This document shows, piece after piece, positions 37,701-52,700 of a stretch of DNA of 64,000 nucleotides. The position numbers were made by a program, and so were the translations under genes. Every line of letters begins with the position of its first letter. Position 1 is the first letter of the stretch. Origin of the DNA: Pterobdella sp. o SKG-2022 (taxonomy: Eukaryota; Annelida; Clitellata; Hirudinida; Piscicolidae). The notes beneath the pieces were generated by a model. That model had not been told where the DNA came from and ran no database searches. It worked only from the letters and a program-made list of their open reading frames with translations. The stretch covers positions 1 through 64,000 of the forward strand of contig CAXIVU010000298.1 in the NCBI GenBank assembly GCA_964035795.1. The letters are read 5' to 3'.

Positions 37701-40700
37701 CTACAATAACTGTAACAACAACTTCATTGGCTACAGCTACAACAGTTTCGACAACGATTGCAACATCAACGCAAACAACAACTGTTATTATGACAACAAC
37801 GAAAGAAATGTTGTCTAAATCTACGCCAACAGTTACTACTGTAGAAACAACAACGCCAACTACAATAACTGTAAGAACAACTTCATTGGCTACAGCTACA
37901 ACAGTTTCGACAACGATTGCAACATCAACGCAAACAACAACTGTTATTATGACAACAACGACAGAAATGTTGTCTAAATCTACGCCAACAGTTACTACTG
38001 TAGAAACAACAACGCCAACTACAATTTCTGTAACAACAACTTCATTGGCTACAGCTACAACAGTTTCGACAACGATTGCAACATCAACGCAAACAACAAC
38101 TGTTATTATGACAACAACGACAGAAATGTTGTCTAAATCTACGCCAACAGTTACTGTTGTAGAAACAACAACGCCAACTACAATAACTGTAACAACAACT
38201 TCATTGGCTACAGCTACAACAGTTTCGACAACGATTGCAACATCAACGCAAACAACAACTGTTATTATGACAACAAAGACAGAAATGTTGTCTAAATCTA
38301 CGCCAACAGTTACTACTGTAGAAACAACAACGCCAACTACAATTTCTGTAACAACAACTTCATTGGCTACAGCTACAACAGTTTCGACAACGATTGCAAC
38401 ATCAACGCAAACAACAACTGTTATTATGACAACAACGACAGAAATGTTGTCTAAATCTACGCCAACAGTTACTACTGTAGAAACAACAACGCCAACTACA
38501 ATAACTGTAACAACAACTTCATTGGCTACAGCTACAACAGTTTCGACAACGATTGCAACATCAACGCAAACAACAACTGTTATTATGACAACAACGACAG
38601 AAATGTTGTCTAAATCTACGCCAACAGTTACTACTGTAGAAACAACAACGCCAACTACAATTTCTGTAACAACAACTTCATTGGCTACAGCTACAACAGT
38701 TTCGACAACGATTGCAACATCAACGCAAACAACAACTGTTATTATGACAACAACGACAGAAATGTTGTCTAAATCTACGCCAACAGTTACTACTGTAGAA
38801 ACAACAACGCCAACTACAATAACTGTAACAACAACTTCATTGGCTACAGCTACAACAGTTTCGACAACGATTGCAACATCAACGCAAACAACAACTGTTA
38901 TTATGACAACAACGACAGAAATGTTGTCTAAATCTACGCCAACAGTTACTACTGTAGAAACAACAACGCCAACTACAATTTCTGTAACAACAACTTCATT
39001 GGCTACAGCTACAACAGTTTCGACAACGATTGCAACATCAACGCAAACAACAACTGTTATTATGACAACAACGACAGAAATGTTGTCTAAATCTACGCCA
39101 ACAATTACTACTGTAGAAACAACAACGCCAACTACAATAACTGTAACAACAACTTCATTGGCTACAGCTACAACAGTTTCGACAACGATTGCAACATCAA
39201 CGCAAACAACAACTGTTATTATGACAACAACGAAAGAAATGTTGTCTAAATCTACGCCAACAGTTACTACTGTAGAAACAACAACGCCAACTACAATTTC
39301 TGTAACAACAACTTCATTGGCTACAGCTACAACAGTTTCGACAACGATTGCAACATCAACGCAAACAACAACTGTTATTATGACAACAACGACAGAAATG
39401 TTGTCTAAATCTACGCCAACAGTTACTACTGTAGAAACAACAACGCCAACTACAAAAACTGTAACAACAATTTCATTGGCTACAGCTACAACAGTGTCGA
39501 CAACGATTGCAACATCAACGCAAACAACAACTGTTATTATGACAACAACGACAGAAATGTTGTCTAAATCTACGCCAACAGTTACTACTGTAGAAACAAC
39601 AACGCCAACTACAATAACTGTAACAACAACTTCATTGGCTACAGCTACAACAGTTTCGACAACGATTGCAACATCAACGCAAACAACAACTGTTATTATG
39701 ACAACAACGACAGAAATGTTGTCTAAATCTACGCCAACAGTTACTACTGTAGAAACAACAACGCCAACTACAATAACTGTAACAACAACTTCATTGGCTA
39801 CAGCTACAACAGTTTCGACAACGATTGCAACATCAACGCAAACAACAACTGTTATTATGACAACAACGACAGAAATGTTGTCTAAATCTACGCCAACAGT
39901 TACTACTGTAGAAACAACAACGCCAACTACAATTTCTGTAACAACAACTTCATTGGCTACAGCTACAACAGTTTCGACAACGATTGCAACATCAACGCAA
40001 ACAACAACTGTTATTATGACAACAACGACAGAAATGTTGTCTAAATCTACGCCAACAGTTACTACTGTAGAAACAACAACGCCAACTACAATAACTGTAA
40101 CAACAACTTCATTGGCTACAGCTACAACAGTTTCGACAACGATTGCAACATCAACGCAAACAACAACTGTTATTATGACAACAACGACAGAAATGTTGTC
40201 TAAATCTACGCCAACAGTTACTACTGTAGAAACAACAACGCCAACTACAATAACTGTAACAACAACTTCATTGGCTACAGCTACAACAGTTTCGACAACG
40301 ATTGCAACATCAACGCAAACAACAACTGTTATTATGACAACAACGACAGAAATGTTGTCTAAATCTACGCCAACAGTTACTACTGTAGAAACAACAACGC
40401 CAACTACAATAACTGTAACAACAACTTCATTGGCTACAGCTACAACAGTTTCGACAACGATTGCAACATCAACGCAAACAACAACTGTTATTATGACAAC
40501 AACGACAGAAATGTTGTCTAAATCTACGCCAACAGTTACTACTGTAGAAACAACAACGCCAACTACAATAACTGTAACAACAACTTCATTGGCTACAGCT
40601 ACAACAGTTTCGACAACGATTGCAACATCAACGCAAACAACAACTGTTATTATGACAACAACGACAGAAATGTTGTCTAAATCTACGCCAACAGTTACTA

Positions 40701-43700
40701 CTGTAGAAACAACAACGCCAACTACAATAACTGTAACAACAACTTCATTGGCTACAGCTACAACAGTTTCGACAACGATTGCAACATCAACGCAAACAAC
40801 AACTGTTATTATGACAACAACGACAGAAATGTTGTCTAAATCTACGCCAACAGTTACTACTGTAGAAACAACAACGCCAACTACAATAACTGTAACAACA
40901 ACTTCATTGGCTACAGCTACAACAGTTTCGACAACGATTGCAACATCAACGCAAACAACAACTCTTATTATGACAACAACGACAGAAATGTTGTCTAAAT
41001 CTACGCCAACAGTTACTACTGTAGAAACAACAACGCCAACTACAATAACTGTAACAACAACTTCATTGGCTACAGCTACAACAGTTTCGACAACGATTGC
41101 AACATCAACGCAAACAACAACTGTTATTATGACAACAACGACAGAAATGTTGTCTAAATCTACGCCAACAGTTACTACTGTAGAAACAACAACGCCAACT
41201 ACAATAACTGTAACAACAACTTCATTGGCTACAGCTACAACAGTTTCGACAACGATTGCAACATCAACGCAAACAACAACTGTTATTATGACAACAACGA
41301 CAGAAATGTTGTCTAAATCTACGCCAACAGTTACTACTGTAGAAACAACAACGCCAACTACAATAACTGTAACAACAACTTCATTGGCTACAGCTACAAC
41401 AGTTTCGACAACGATTGCAACATCAACGCAAACAACAACTGTTATTATGACAACAACGACAGAAATGTTGTCTAAATCTACGCCAACTTCATTGGCTACA
41501 GCTACAACAGTTTCGACAACGATTGCAACATCAACGCAAACAACAACTGTTATTATGACAACAACGACAGAAATGTTGTCTAAATCTACGCCAACAGTTA
41601 CTGTTGTAGAAACAACAACGCCAACTACAATAACTGTAACAACAACTTCATTGGCTACAGCTACAACAGTTTCGACAACGATTGCAACATCAACGCAAAC
41701 AACAACTGTTATTATGACAACAACGACAGAAATGTTGTCTAAATCTACGCCAACAGTTACTACTGTAGAAACAACAACGCCAACTACAATAACTGTAACA
41801 ACAACTTCATTGGCTACAGCTACAACAGTTTCGACAACGATTGCAACATCAACGCAAACAACAACTGTTATTATGACAACAACGACAGAAATGTTGTCTA
41901 AATCTACGCCAACAGTTACTACTGTAGAAACAACAACGCCAACTACAATTTCTGTAACAACAACTTCATTGGCTACAGCTACAACAGTTTCGACAACGAT
42001 TGCAACATCAACGCAAACAACAACTGTTATTATGACAACAACGACAGAAATGTTGTCTAAATCTACGCCAACAGTTACTACTGTAGAAACAACAACGCCA
42101 ACTACAATTTCTGTAACAACAACTTCATTGGCTACAGCTACAACAGTTTCGACAACGATTGCAACATCAACGCAAACAACAACTGTTATTATGACAACAA
42201 CGACAGAAATGTTGTCTAAATCTACGCCAACAGTTACTGTTGTAGAAACAACAACGCCAACTACAATTTCTGTAACAACAACTTCATTGGCTACAGCTAC
42301 AACAGTTTCGACAACGATTGCAACATCAACGCAAACAACAACTGTTATTATGACAACAACGACAGAAATGTTGTTTAAATCTACGCCAACAGTTACTACT
42401 GTAGAAACAACAACGCCAACTACAATAACTGTAACAACAACTTCATTGGCTACAGCTACAACAGTTTCGACAACGATTGCAACATCAACGCAAACAACAA
42501 CTGTTATTATGACAACAACGACAGAAATGTTGTCTAAATCTACGCCAACAGTTACTACTGTAGAAACAACAACGCCAACTACAATTTCTGTAACAACAAC
42601 TTCATTGGCTACAGCTACAACAGTTTCGACAACGATTGCAACATCAACGCAAACAACAACTCTTATTATGACAACAACGACAGAAATGTTGTCTAAATCT
42701 ACGCCAACAGTTACTACTGTAGAAACAACAACGCCAATTACAATAACTGTAACAACAACTTCATTGGCTACAGCTACAACAGTTTCGACAACGATTGCAA
42801 CATCAACGCAAACAACAACTGTTATTATGACAACAACGACAGAAATGTTGTCTAAATCTACGCCAACAGTTACTACTGTAGAAACAACAACGCCAACTAC
42901 AATAACTGTAACAACAACTTCATTGGCTACAGCTACAACAGTTTCGACAACGATTGCAACATCAACGCAAACAACAACTGTTATTATGACAACAACGACA
43001 GAAATGTTGTCTAAATCTACGCCAACAGTTACTACTGTAGAAACAACAACGCCAACTACAATAACTGTAACAACAACTTCATTGGCTACAGCTACAACAG
43101 TTTCGACAACGATTGCAACATCAACGCAAACAACAACTGTTATTATGACAACAACGACAGAAATGTTGTCTAAATCTACGCCAACTTCATTGGCTACAGC
43201 TACAACAGTTTCGACAACGATTGCAACATCAACGCAAACAACAACTGTTATTATGACAACAACGACAGAAATGTTGTTTAAATCTACGCCAACAGTTACT
43301 ACTGTAGAAACAACAACGCCAACTACAATAACTGTAACAACAACTTCATTGGCTACAGCTACAACAGTTTCGACAACGATTGCAACATCAACGCAAACAA
43401 CAACTGTTATTATGACAACAACGACAGAAATGTTGTCTAAATCTACGCCAACAGTTACTACTGTAGAAACAACAACGCCAACTACAATTTCTGTAACAAC
43501 AACTTCATTGGCTACAGCTACAACAGTTTCGACAACGATTGCAACATCAACGCAAACAACAACTCTTATTATGACAACAACGACAGAAATGTTGTCTAAA
43601 TCTACGCCAACAGTTACTACTGTAGAAACAACAACGCCAACTACAATAACTGTAACAACAACTTCATTGGCTACAGCTACAACAGTTTCGACAACGATTG

Positions 43701-46700
43701 CAACATCAACGCAAACAACAACTGTTATTATGACAACAACGACAGAAATGTTGTCTAAATCTACGCCAACAGTTACTACTGTAGAAACAACAACGCCAAC
43801 TACAATAACTGTAACAACAACTTCATTGGCTACAGCTACAACAGTTTCGACAACGATTGCAACATCAACGCAAACAACAACTGTTATTATGACAACAACG
43901 ACAGAAATGTTGTCTAAATCTACGCCAACAGTTACTACTGTAGAAACAACAACGCCAACTACAATAACTGTAACAACAACTTCATTGGCTACAGCTACAA
44001 CAGTTTCGACAACGATTGCAACATCAACGCAAACAACAACTGTTATTATGACAACAACGACAGAAATGTTGTCTAAATCTACGCCAACTTCATTGGCTAC
44101 AGCTACAACAGTTTCGACAACGATTGCAACATCAACGCAAACAACAACTGTTATTATGACAACAACGACAGAAATGTTGTCTAAATCTACGCCAACTTCA
44201 TTGGCTACAGCTACAACAGTTTCGACAACGATTGCAACATCAACGCAAACAACAACTGTTATTATGACAACAACGACAGAAATGTTGTCTAAATCTACGC
44301 CAACAGTTACTACTGTAGAAACAACAACGCCAACTACAATTTCTGTAACAACAACTTCATTGGCTACAGCTACAACAGTTTCGACAACGATTGCAACATC
44401 AACGCAAACAACAACTGTTATTATGACAACAACGACAGAAATGTTGTCTAAATCTACGCCAACAGTTACTACTGTAGAAACAACAACGCCAACTACAATA
44501 ACTGTAACAACAACTTCATTGGCTACAGCTACAACAGTTTCGACAACGATTGCAACATCAACGCAAACAACAACTGTTATTATGACAACAACGACAGAAA
44601 TGTTGTCTAAATCTACGCCAACAGTTACTACTGTAGAAACAACAACGCCAACTACAATTTCTGTAACAACAACTTCATTGGCTACAGCTACAACAGTTTC
44701 GACAACGATTGCAACATCAACGCAAACAACAACTGTTATTATGACAACAACGACAGAAATGTTGTCTAAATCTACGCCAACAGTTACTACTGTAGAAACA
44801 ACAACGCCAACTACAATAACTGTAACAACAACTTCATTGGCTACAGCTACAACAGTTTCGACAACGATTGCAACATCAACGCAAACAACAACTGTTATTA
44901 TGACAACAACGACAGAAATGTTGTCTAAATCTACGCCAACTTCATTGGCTACAGCTACAACAGTTTCGACAACGATTGCAACATCAACGCAAACAACAAC
45001 TGTTATTATGACAACAACGACAGAAATGTTGTCTAAATCTACGCCAACAGTTACTACTGTAGAAAAAACAACGCCAACTACAATAACTGTAACAACAACT
45101 TCATTGGCTACAGCTACAACAGTTTCGACAACGATTGCAACATCAACGCAAACAACAACTCTTATTATGACAACAACGACAGAAATGTTGTCTAAATCTA
45201 CGCCAACAGTTACTACTGTAGAAACAACAACGCCAACTACAATTTCTGTAACAACAACTTCATTGGCTACAGCTACAACAGTTTCGACAACGATTGCAAC
45301 ATCAACGCAAACAACAACTGTTATTATGACAACAACGACAGAAATGTTGTCTAAATCTACGCCAACAGTTACTACTGTAGAAACAACAACGCCAACTACA
45401 ATAACTGTAACAACAACTTCATTGGCTACAGCTACAACAGTTTCGACAACGATTGCAACATCAACGCAAACAACAACTGTTATTATGACAACAACGACAG
45501 AAATGTTGTCTAAATCTACGCCAACAGTTACTACTGTAGAAACAACAACGCCAACTACAATTTCTGTAACAACAACTTCATTGGCTACAGCTACAACAGT
45601 TTCGACAACGATTGCAACATCAACGCAAACAACAACTGTTATTATGACAACAACGACAGAAATGTTGTCTAAATCTACGCCAACAGTTACTACTGTAGAA
45701 ACAACAACGCCAACTACAATAACTGTAACAACAACTTCATTGGCTACAGCTACAACAGTTTCGACAACGATTGCAACATCAACGCAAACAACAACTGTTA
45801 TTATGACAACAACGACAGAAATGTTGTCTAAATCTACGCCAACTTCATTGGCTACAGCTACAACAGTTTCGACAACGATTGCAACATCAACGCAAACAAC
45901 AACTGTTATTATGACAACAACGACAGAAATGTTGTCTAAATCTACGCCAACAGTTACTACTGTAGAAAAAACAACGCCAACTACAATAACTGTAACAACA
46001 ACTTCATTGGCTACAGCTACAACAGTTTTGACAACGATTGCAACATCAACGCAAACAACAACTCTTATTATGACAACAACGACAGAAATGTTGTCTAAAT
46101 CTACGCCAACAGTTACTACTGTAGAAACAACAACGCCAACTACAATTTCTGTAACAACAACTTCATTGGCTACAGCTACAACAGTTTCGACAACGATTGC
46201 AACATCAACGCAAACAACAACTCTTATTATGACAACAACGACAGAAATGTTGTCTAAATCTACGCCAACAGTTACTACTGTAGAAACAACAACGCCAACT
46301 ACAATTTCTGTAACAACAACTTCATTGGCTACAGCTACAACAGTTTCGACAACGATTGCAACATCAACGCAAACAACAACTGTTATTATGACAACAACGA
46401 CAAAAATGTTGTCTAAATCTACGCCAACAGTTACTACTGTAGAAACAACAACGCCAACTACAATAACTGTAACAACAACTTCATTGGCTACAGCTACAAC
46501 AGTTTCGACAACGATTGCAACATCAACGCAAACAACAACTGTTATTATGACAACAACGACAGAAATGTTGTCTAAATCTACGCCAACAGTTACTACTGTA
46601 GAAACAACAACGCCAACTACAATAACTGTAACAACAACTTCATTGGCTACAGCTACAACAGTTTCGACAACGATTGCAACATCAACGCAAACAACAACTG

Positions 46701-49700
46701 TTATTATGACAACAACGACAGAAATGTTGTCTAAATCTACGCCAACTTCATTGGCTACAGCTACAACAGTTTCGACAACGATTGCAACATCAACGCAAAC
46801 AACAACTGTTATTATGACAACAACGACAGAAATGTTGTCTAAATCTACGCCAACAGTTACTACTGTAGAAACAACAACGCCAACTACAATAACTGTAACA
46901 ACAACTTCATTGGCTACAGCTACAACAGTTTCGACAACGATTGCAACATCAACGCAAACAACAACTGTTATTATGACAACAACGACAGAAATGTTGTCTA
47001 AATCTACGCCAACAGTTACTACTGTAGAAACAACAACGCCAACTACAATTTCTGTAACAACAACTTCATTGGCTACAGCTACAACAGTTTCGACAACGAT
47101 TGCAACATCAACGCAAACAACAACTGTTATTATGACAACAACGACAGAAATGTTGTCTAAATCTACGCCAACAGTTACTACTGTAGAAACAACAACGCCA
47201 ACTACAATAACTGTAACAACAACTTCATTGGCTACAGCTACAACAGTTTCGACAACGATTGCAACATCAACGCAAACAACAACTGTTATTATGACAACAA
47301 CGACAGAAATGTTGTCTAAATCTACGCCAACTTCATTGGCTACAGCTACAACAGTTTCGACAACGATTGCAACATCAACGCAAACAACAACTGTTATTAT
47401 GACAACAACGACAGAAATGTTGTCTAAATCTACGCCAACAGTTACTACTGTAGAAAAAACAACGCCAACTACAATAACTGTAACAACAACTTCATTGGCT
47501 ACAGCTACAACAGTTTTGACAACGATTGCAACATCAACGCAAACAACAACTCTTATTATGACAACAACGACAGAAATGTTGTCTAAATCTACGCCAACAG
47601 TTACTACTGTAGAAACAACAACGCCAACTACAATTTCTGTAACAACAACTTCATTGGCTACAGCTACAACAGTTTCGACAACGATTGCAACATCAACGCA
47701 AACAACAACTCTTATTATGACAACAACGACAGAAATGTTGTCTAAATCTACGCCAACAGTTACTACTGTAGAAACAACAACGCCAACTACAATTTCTGTA
47801 ACAACAACTTCATTGGCTACAGCTACAACAGTTTCGACAACGATTGCAACATCAACGCAAACAACAACTGTTATTATGACAACAACGACAAAAATGTTGT
47901 CTAAATCTACGCCAACAGTTACTACTGTAGAAACAACAACGCCAACTACAATAACTGTAACAACAACTTCATTGGCTACAGCTACAACAGTTTCGACAAC
48001 GATTGCAACATCAACGCAAACAACAACTGTTATTATGACAACAACGACAGAAATGTTGTCTAAATCTACGCCAACAGTTACTACTGTAGAAACAACAACG
48101 CCAACTACAATAACTGTAACAACAACTTCATTGGCTACAGCTACAACAGTTTCGACAACGATTGCAACATCAACGCAAACAACAACTGTTATTATGACAA
48201 CAACGACAGAAATGTTGTCTAAATCTACGCCAACTTCATTGGCTACAGCTACAACAGTTTCGACAACGATTGCAACATCAACGCAAACAACAACTGTTAT
48301 TATGACAACAACGACAGAAATGTTGTCTAAATCTACGCCAACAGTTACTACTGTAGAAAAAACAACGCCAACTACAATAACTGTAACAACAACTTCATTG
48401 GCTACAGCTACAACAGTTTCGACAACGATTGCAACATCAACGCAAACAACAACTGTTATTATGACAACAACGACAGAAATGTTGTCTGAATCTACGCCAA
48501 CAGTTACTACTGTAGAAACAACAACGCCAACTACAATAACTGTAACAACAACTTCATTGGCTACAGCTACAACAGTTTCGACAACGATTGCAACATCAAC
48601 GCAAACAACAACTGTTATTATGACAACAACGACAGAAATGTTGTCTAAATCTACGCCAACAGTTACTACTGTAGAAACAACAACGCCAACTACAATTTCT
48701 GTAACAACAACTTCATTGGCTACAGCTACAACAGTTTCGACAACGATTGCAACATCAACGCAAACAACAACTGTTATTATGACAACAACGACAGAAATGT
48801 TGTCTAAATCTACGCCAACAGTTACTACTGTAGAAACAACAACGCCAACTACAATTTCTGTAACAACAACTTCATTGGCTACAGCTACAACAGTTTCGAC
48901 AACGATTGCAACATCAACGCAAACAACAACTGTTATTATGACAACAACGACAGAAATGTTGTCTAAATCTACGCCAACAGTTACTACTGTAGAAACAACA
49001 ACGCCAACTACAATTTCTGTAACAACAACTTCATTGGCTACAGCTACAACAGTTTCGACAACGATTGCAACATCAACGCAAACAACAACTGTTATTATGA
49101 CAACAACGACAGAAATGTTGTCTAAATCTACGCCAACAGTTACTACTGTAGAAACAACAACGCCAACTACAATTTCTGTAACAACAACTTCATTGGCTAC
49201 AGCTACAACAGTTTCGACAACGATTGCAACATCAACGCAAACAACAACTCTTATTATGACAACAACGACAGAAATGTTGTCTAAATCTACGCCAACAGTT
49301 ACTACTGTAGAAACAACAACGCCAACTACAATTTCTGTAACAACAACTTCATTGGCTACAGCTACAACAGTTTCGACAACGATTGCAACATCAACGCAAA
49401 CAACAACTGTTATTATGACAACAACGACAGAAATGTTGTCTAAATCTACGCCAACAGTTACTACTGTAGAAACAACAACGCCAACTACAATAACTGTAAC
49501 AACAACTTCATTGGCTACAGCTACAACAGTTTCGACAACGATTGCAACATCAACGCAAACAACAACTGTTATTATGACAACAACGACAGAAATGTTGTCT
49601 AAATCTACGCCAACAGTTACTACTGTAGAAACAACAACGCCAACTACAATAACTGTAACAACAACTTCATTGGCTACAGCTACAACAGTTTCGACAACGA

Positions 49701-52700
49701 TTGCAACATCAACGCAAACAACAACTGTTATTATGACAACAACGACAGAAATGTTGTCTAAATCTACGCCAACTTCATTGGCTACAGCTACAACAGTTTC
49801 GACAACGATTGCAACATCAACGCAAACAACAACTGTTATTATGACAACAACGACAGAAATGTTGTCTAAATCTACGCCAACAGTTACTACTGTAGAAAAA
49901 ACAACGCCAACTACAATAACTGTAACAACAACTTCATTGGCTACAGCTACAACAGTTTCGACAACGATTGCAACATCAACGCAAACAACAACTGTTATTA
50001 TGACAACAACGACAGAAATGTTGTCTAAATCTACGCCAACAGTTACTACTGTAGAAACAACAACGCCAACTACAATAACTGTAACAACAACTTCATTGGC
50101 TACAGCTACAACAGTTTCGACAACGATTGCAACATCAACGCAAACAACAACTGTTATTATGACAACAACGACAGAAATGTTGTCTAAATCTACGCCAACA
50201 GTTACTACTGTAGAAACAACAACGCCAACTACAATTTCTGTAACAACAACTTCATTGGCTACAGCTACAACAGTTTCGACAACGATTGCAACATCAACGC
50301 AAACAACAACTCTTATTATGACAACAACGACAGAAATGTTGTCTAAATCTACGCCAACAGTTACTACTGTAGAAACAACAACGCCAACTACAATTTCTGT
50401 AACAACAACTTCATTGGCTACAGCTACAACAGTTTCGACAACGATTGCAACATCAACGCAAACAACAACTGTTATTATGACAACAACGACAGAAATGTTG
50501 TCTAAATCTACGCCAACAGTTACTACTGTAGAAACAACAACGCCAACTACAATAACTGTAACAACAACTTCATTGGCTACAGCTACAACAGTTTCGACAA
50601 CGATTGCAACATCAACGCAAACAACAACTGTTATTATGACAACAACCACAGAAATGTTGTCTAAATCTACGCCAACTTCATTGGCTACAGCTACAACAGT
50701 TTCGACAACGATTGCAACATCAACGCAAACAACAACTGTTATTATGACAACAACGACAGAAATGTTGTCTAAATCTACGCCAACAGTTACTACTGTAGAA
50801 AAAACAACGCCAACTACAATAACTGTAACAACAACTTCATTGGCTACAGCTACAACAGTTTCGACAACGATTGCAACATCAACGCAAACAACAACTGTTA
50901 TTATGACAACAACGACAGAAATGTTGTCTAAATCTACGCCAACAGTTACTACTGTAGAAACAACAACGCCAACTACAATAACTGTAACAACAACTTCATT
51001 GGCTACAGCTACAACAGTTTCGACAACGATTGCAACATCAACGCAAACAACAACTGTTATTATGACAACAACGACAGAAATGTTGTCTAAATCTACGCCA
51101 ACAGTTACTACTGTAAAAACAACAACGCCAACTACAATTTCTGTAACAACAACTTCATTGGCTACAGCTACAACAGTTTCGACAACGATTGCAACATCAA
51201 CGCAAACAACAACTGTTATTATGACAACAACGACAGAAATGTTGTCTAAATCTACGCCAACAGTTACTACTGTAGAAACAACAACGCCAACTACAATTTC
51301 TGTAACAACAACTTCATTGGCTACAGCTACAACAGTTTCGACAACGATTGCAACATCAACGCAAACAACAACTGTTATTATGACAACAACGACAGAAATG
51401 TTGTCTAAATCTACGCCAACAGTTACTACTGTAGAAACAACAACGCCAACTACAATTTCTGTAACAACAACTTCATTGGCTACAGCTACAACAGTTTCGA
51501 CAACGATTGCAACATCAACGCAAACAACAACTGTTATTATGACAACAACGACAGAAATGTTGTCTAAATCTACGCCAACAGTTACTACTGTAGAAACAAC
51601 AACGCCAACTACAATAACTGTAACAACAACTTCATTGGCTACAGCTACAACAGTTTCGACAACGATTGCAACATCAACGCAAACAACAACTGTTATTATG
51701 ACAACAACGACAGAAATGTTGTCTAAATCTACGCCAACTTCATTGGCTACAGCTACAACAGTTTCGACAACGATTGCAACATCAACGCAAACAACAACTG
51801 TTATTATGACAACAACGACAGAAATGTTGTCTAAATCTACGCCAACAGTTACTACTGTAGAAAAAACAACGCCAACTACAATAACTGTAACAACAACTTC
51901 ATTGGCTACAGCTACAACAGTTTCGACAACGATTGCAACATCAACGCAAACAACAACTGTTATTATGACAACAACGACAGAAATGTTGTCTGAATCTACG
52001 CCAACAGTTACTACTGTAGAAACAACAACGCCAACTACAATAACTGTAACAACAACTTCATTGGCTACAGCTACAACAGTTTCGACAACGATTGCAACAT
52101 CAACGCAAACAACAACTGTTATTATGACAACAACGACAGAAATGTTGTCTAAATCTACGCCAACAGTTACTACTGTAGAAACAACAACGCCAACTACAAT
52201 TTCTGTAACAACAACTTCATTGGCTACAGCTACAACAGTTTCGACAACGATTGCAACATCAACGCAAACAACAACTCTTATTATGACAACAACGACAGAA
52301 ATGTTGTCTAAATCTACGCCAACAGTTACTACTGTAGAAACAACAACGCCAACTACAATTTCTGTAACAACAACTTCATTGGCTACAGCTACAACAGTTT
52401 CGACAACGATTGCAACATCAACGCAAACAACAACTGTTATTATGACAACAACGACAGAAATGTTGTCTAAATCTACGCCAACAGTTACTACTGTAGAAAC
52501 AACAACGCCAACTACAATAACTGTAACAACAACTTCATTGGCTACAGCTACAACAGTTTCGACAACGATTGCAACATCAACGCAAACAACAACTGTTATT
52601 ATGACAACAACGACAGAAATGTTGTCTAAATCTACGCCAACAGTTACTACTGTAGAAACAACAACGCCAACTACAATTTCTGTAACAACAACTTCATTGG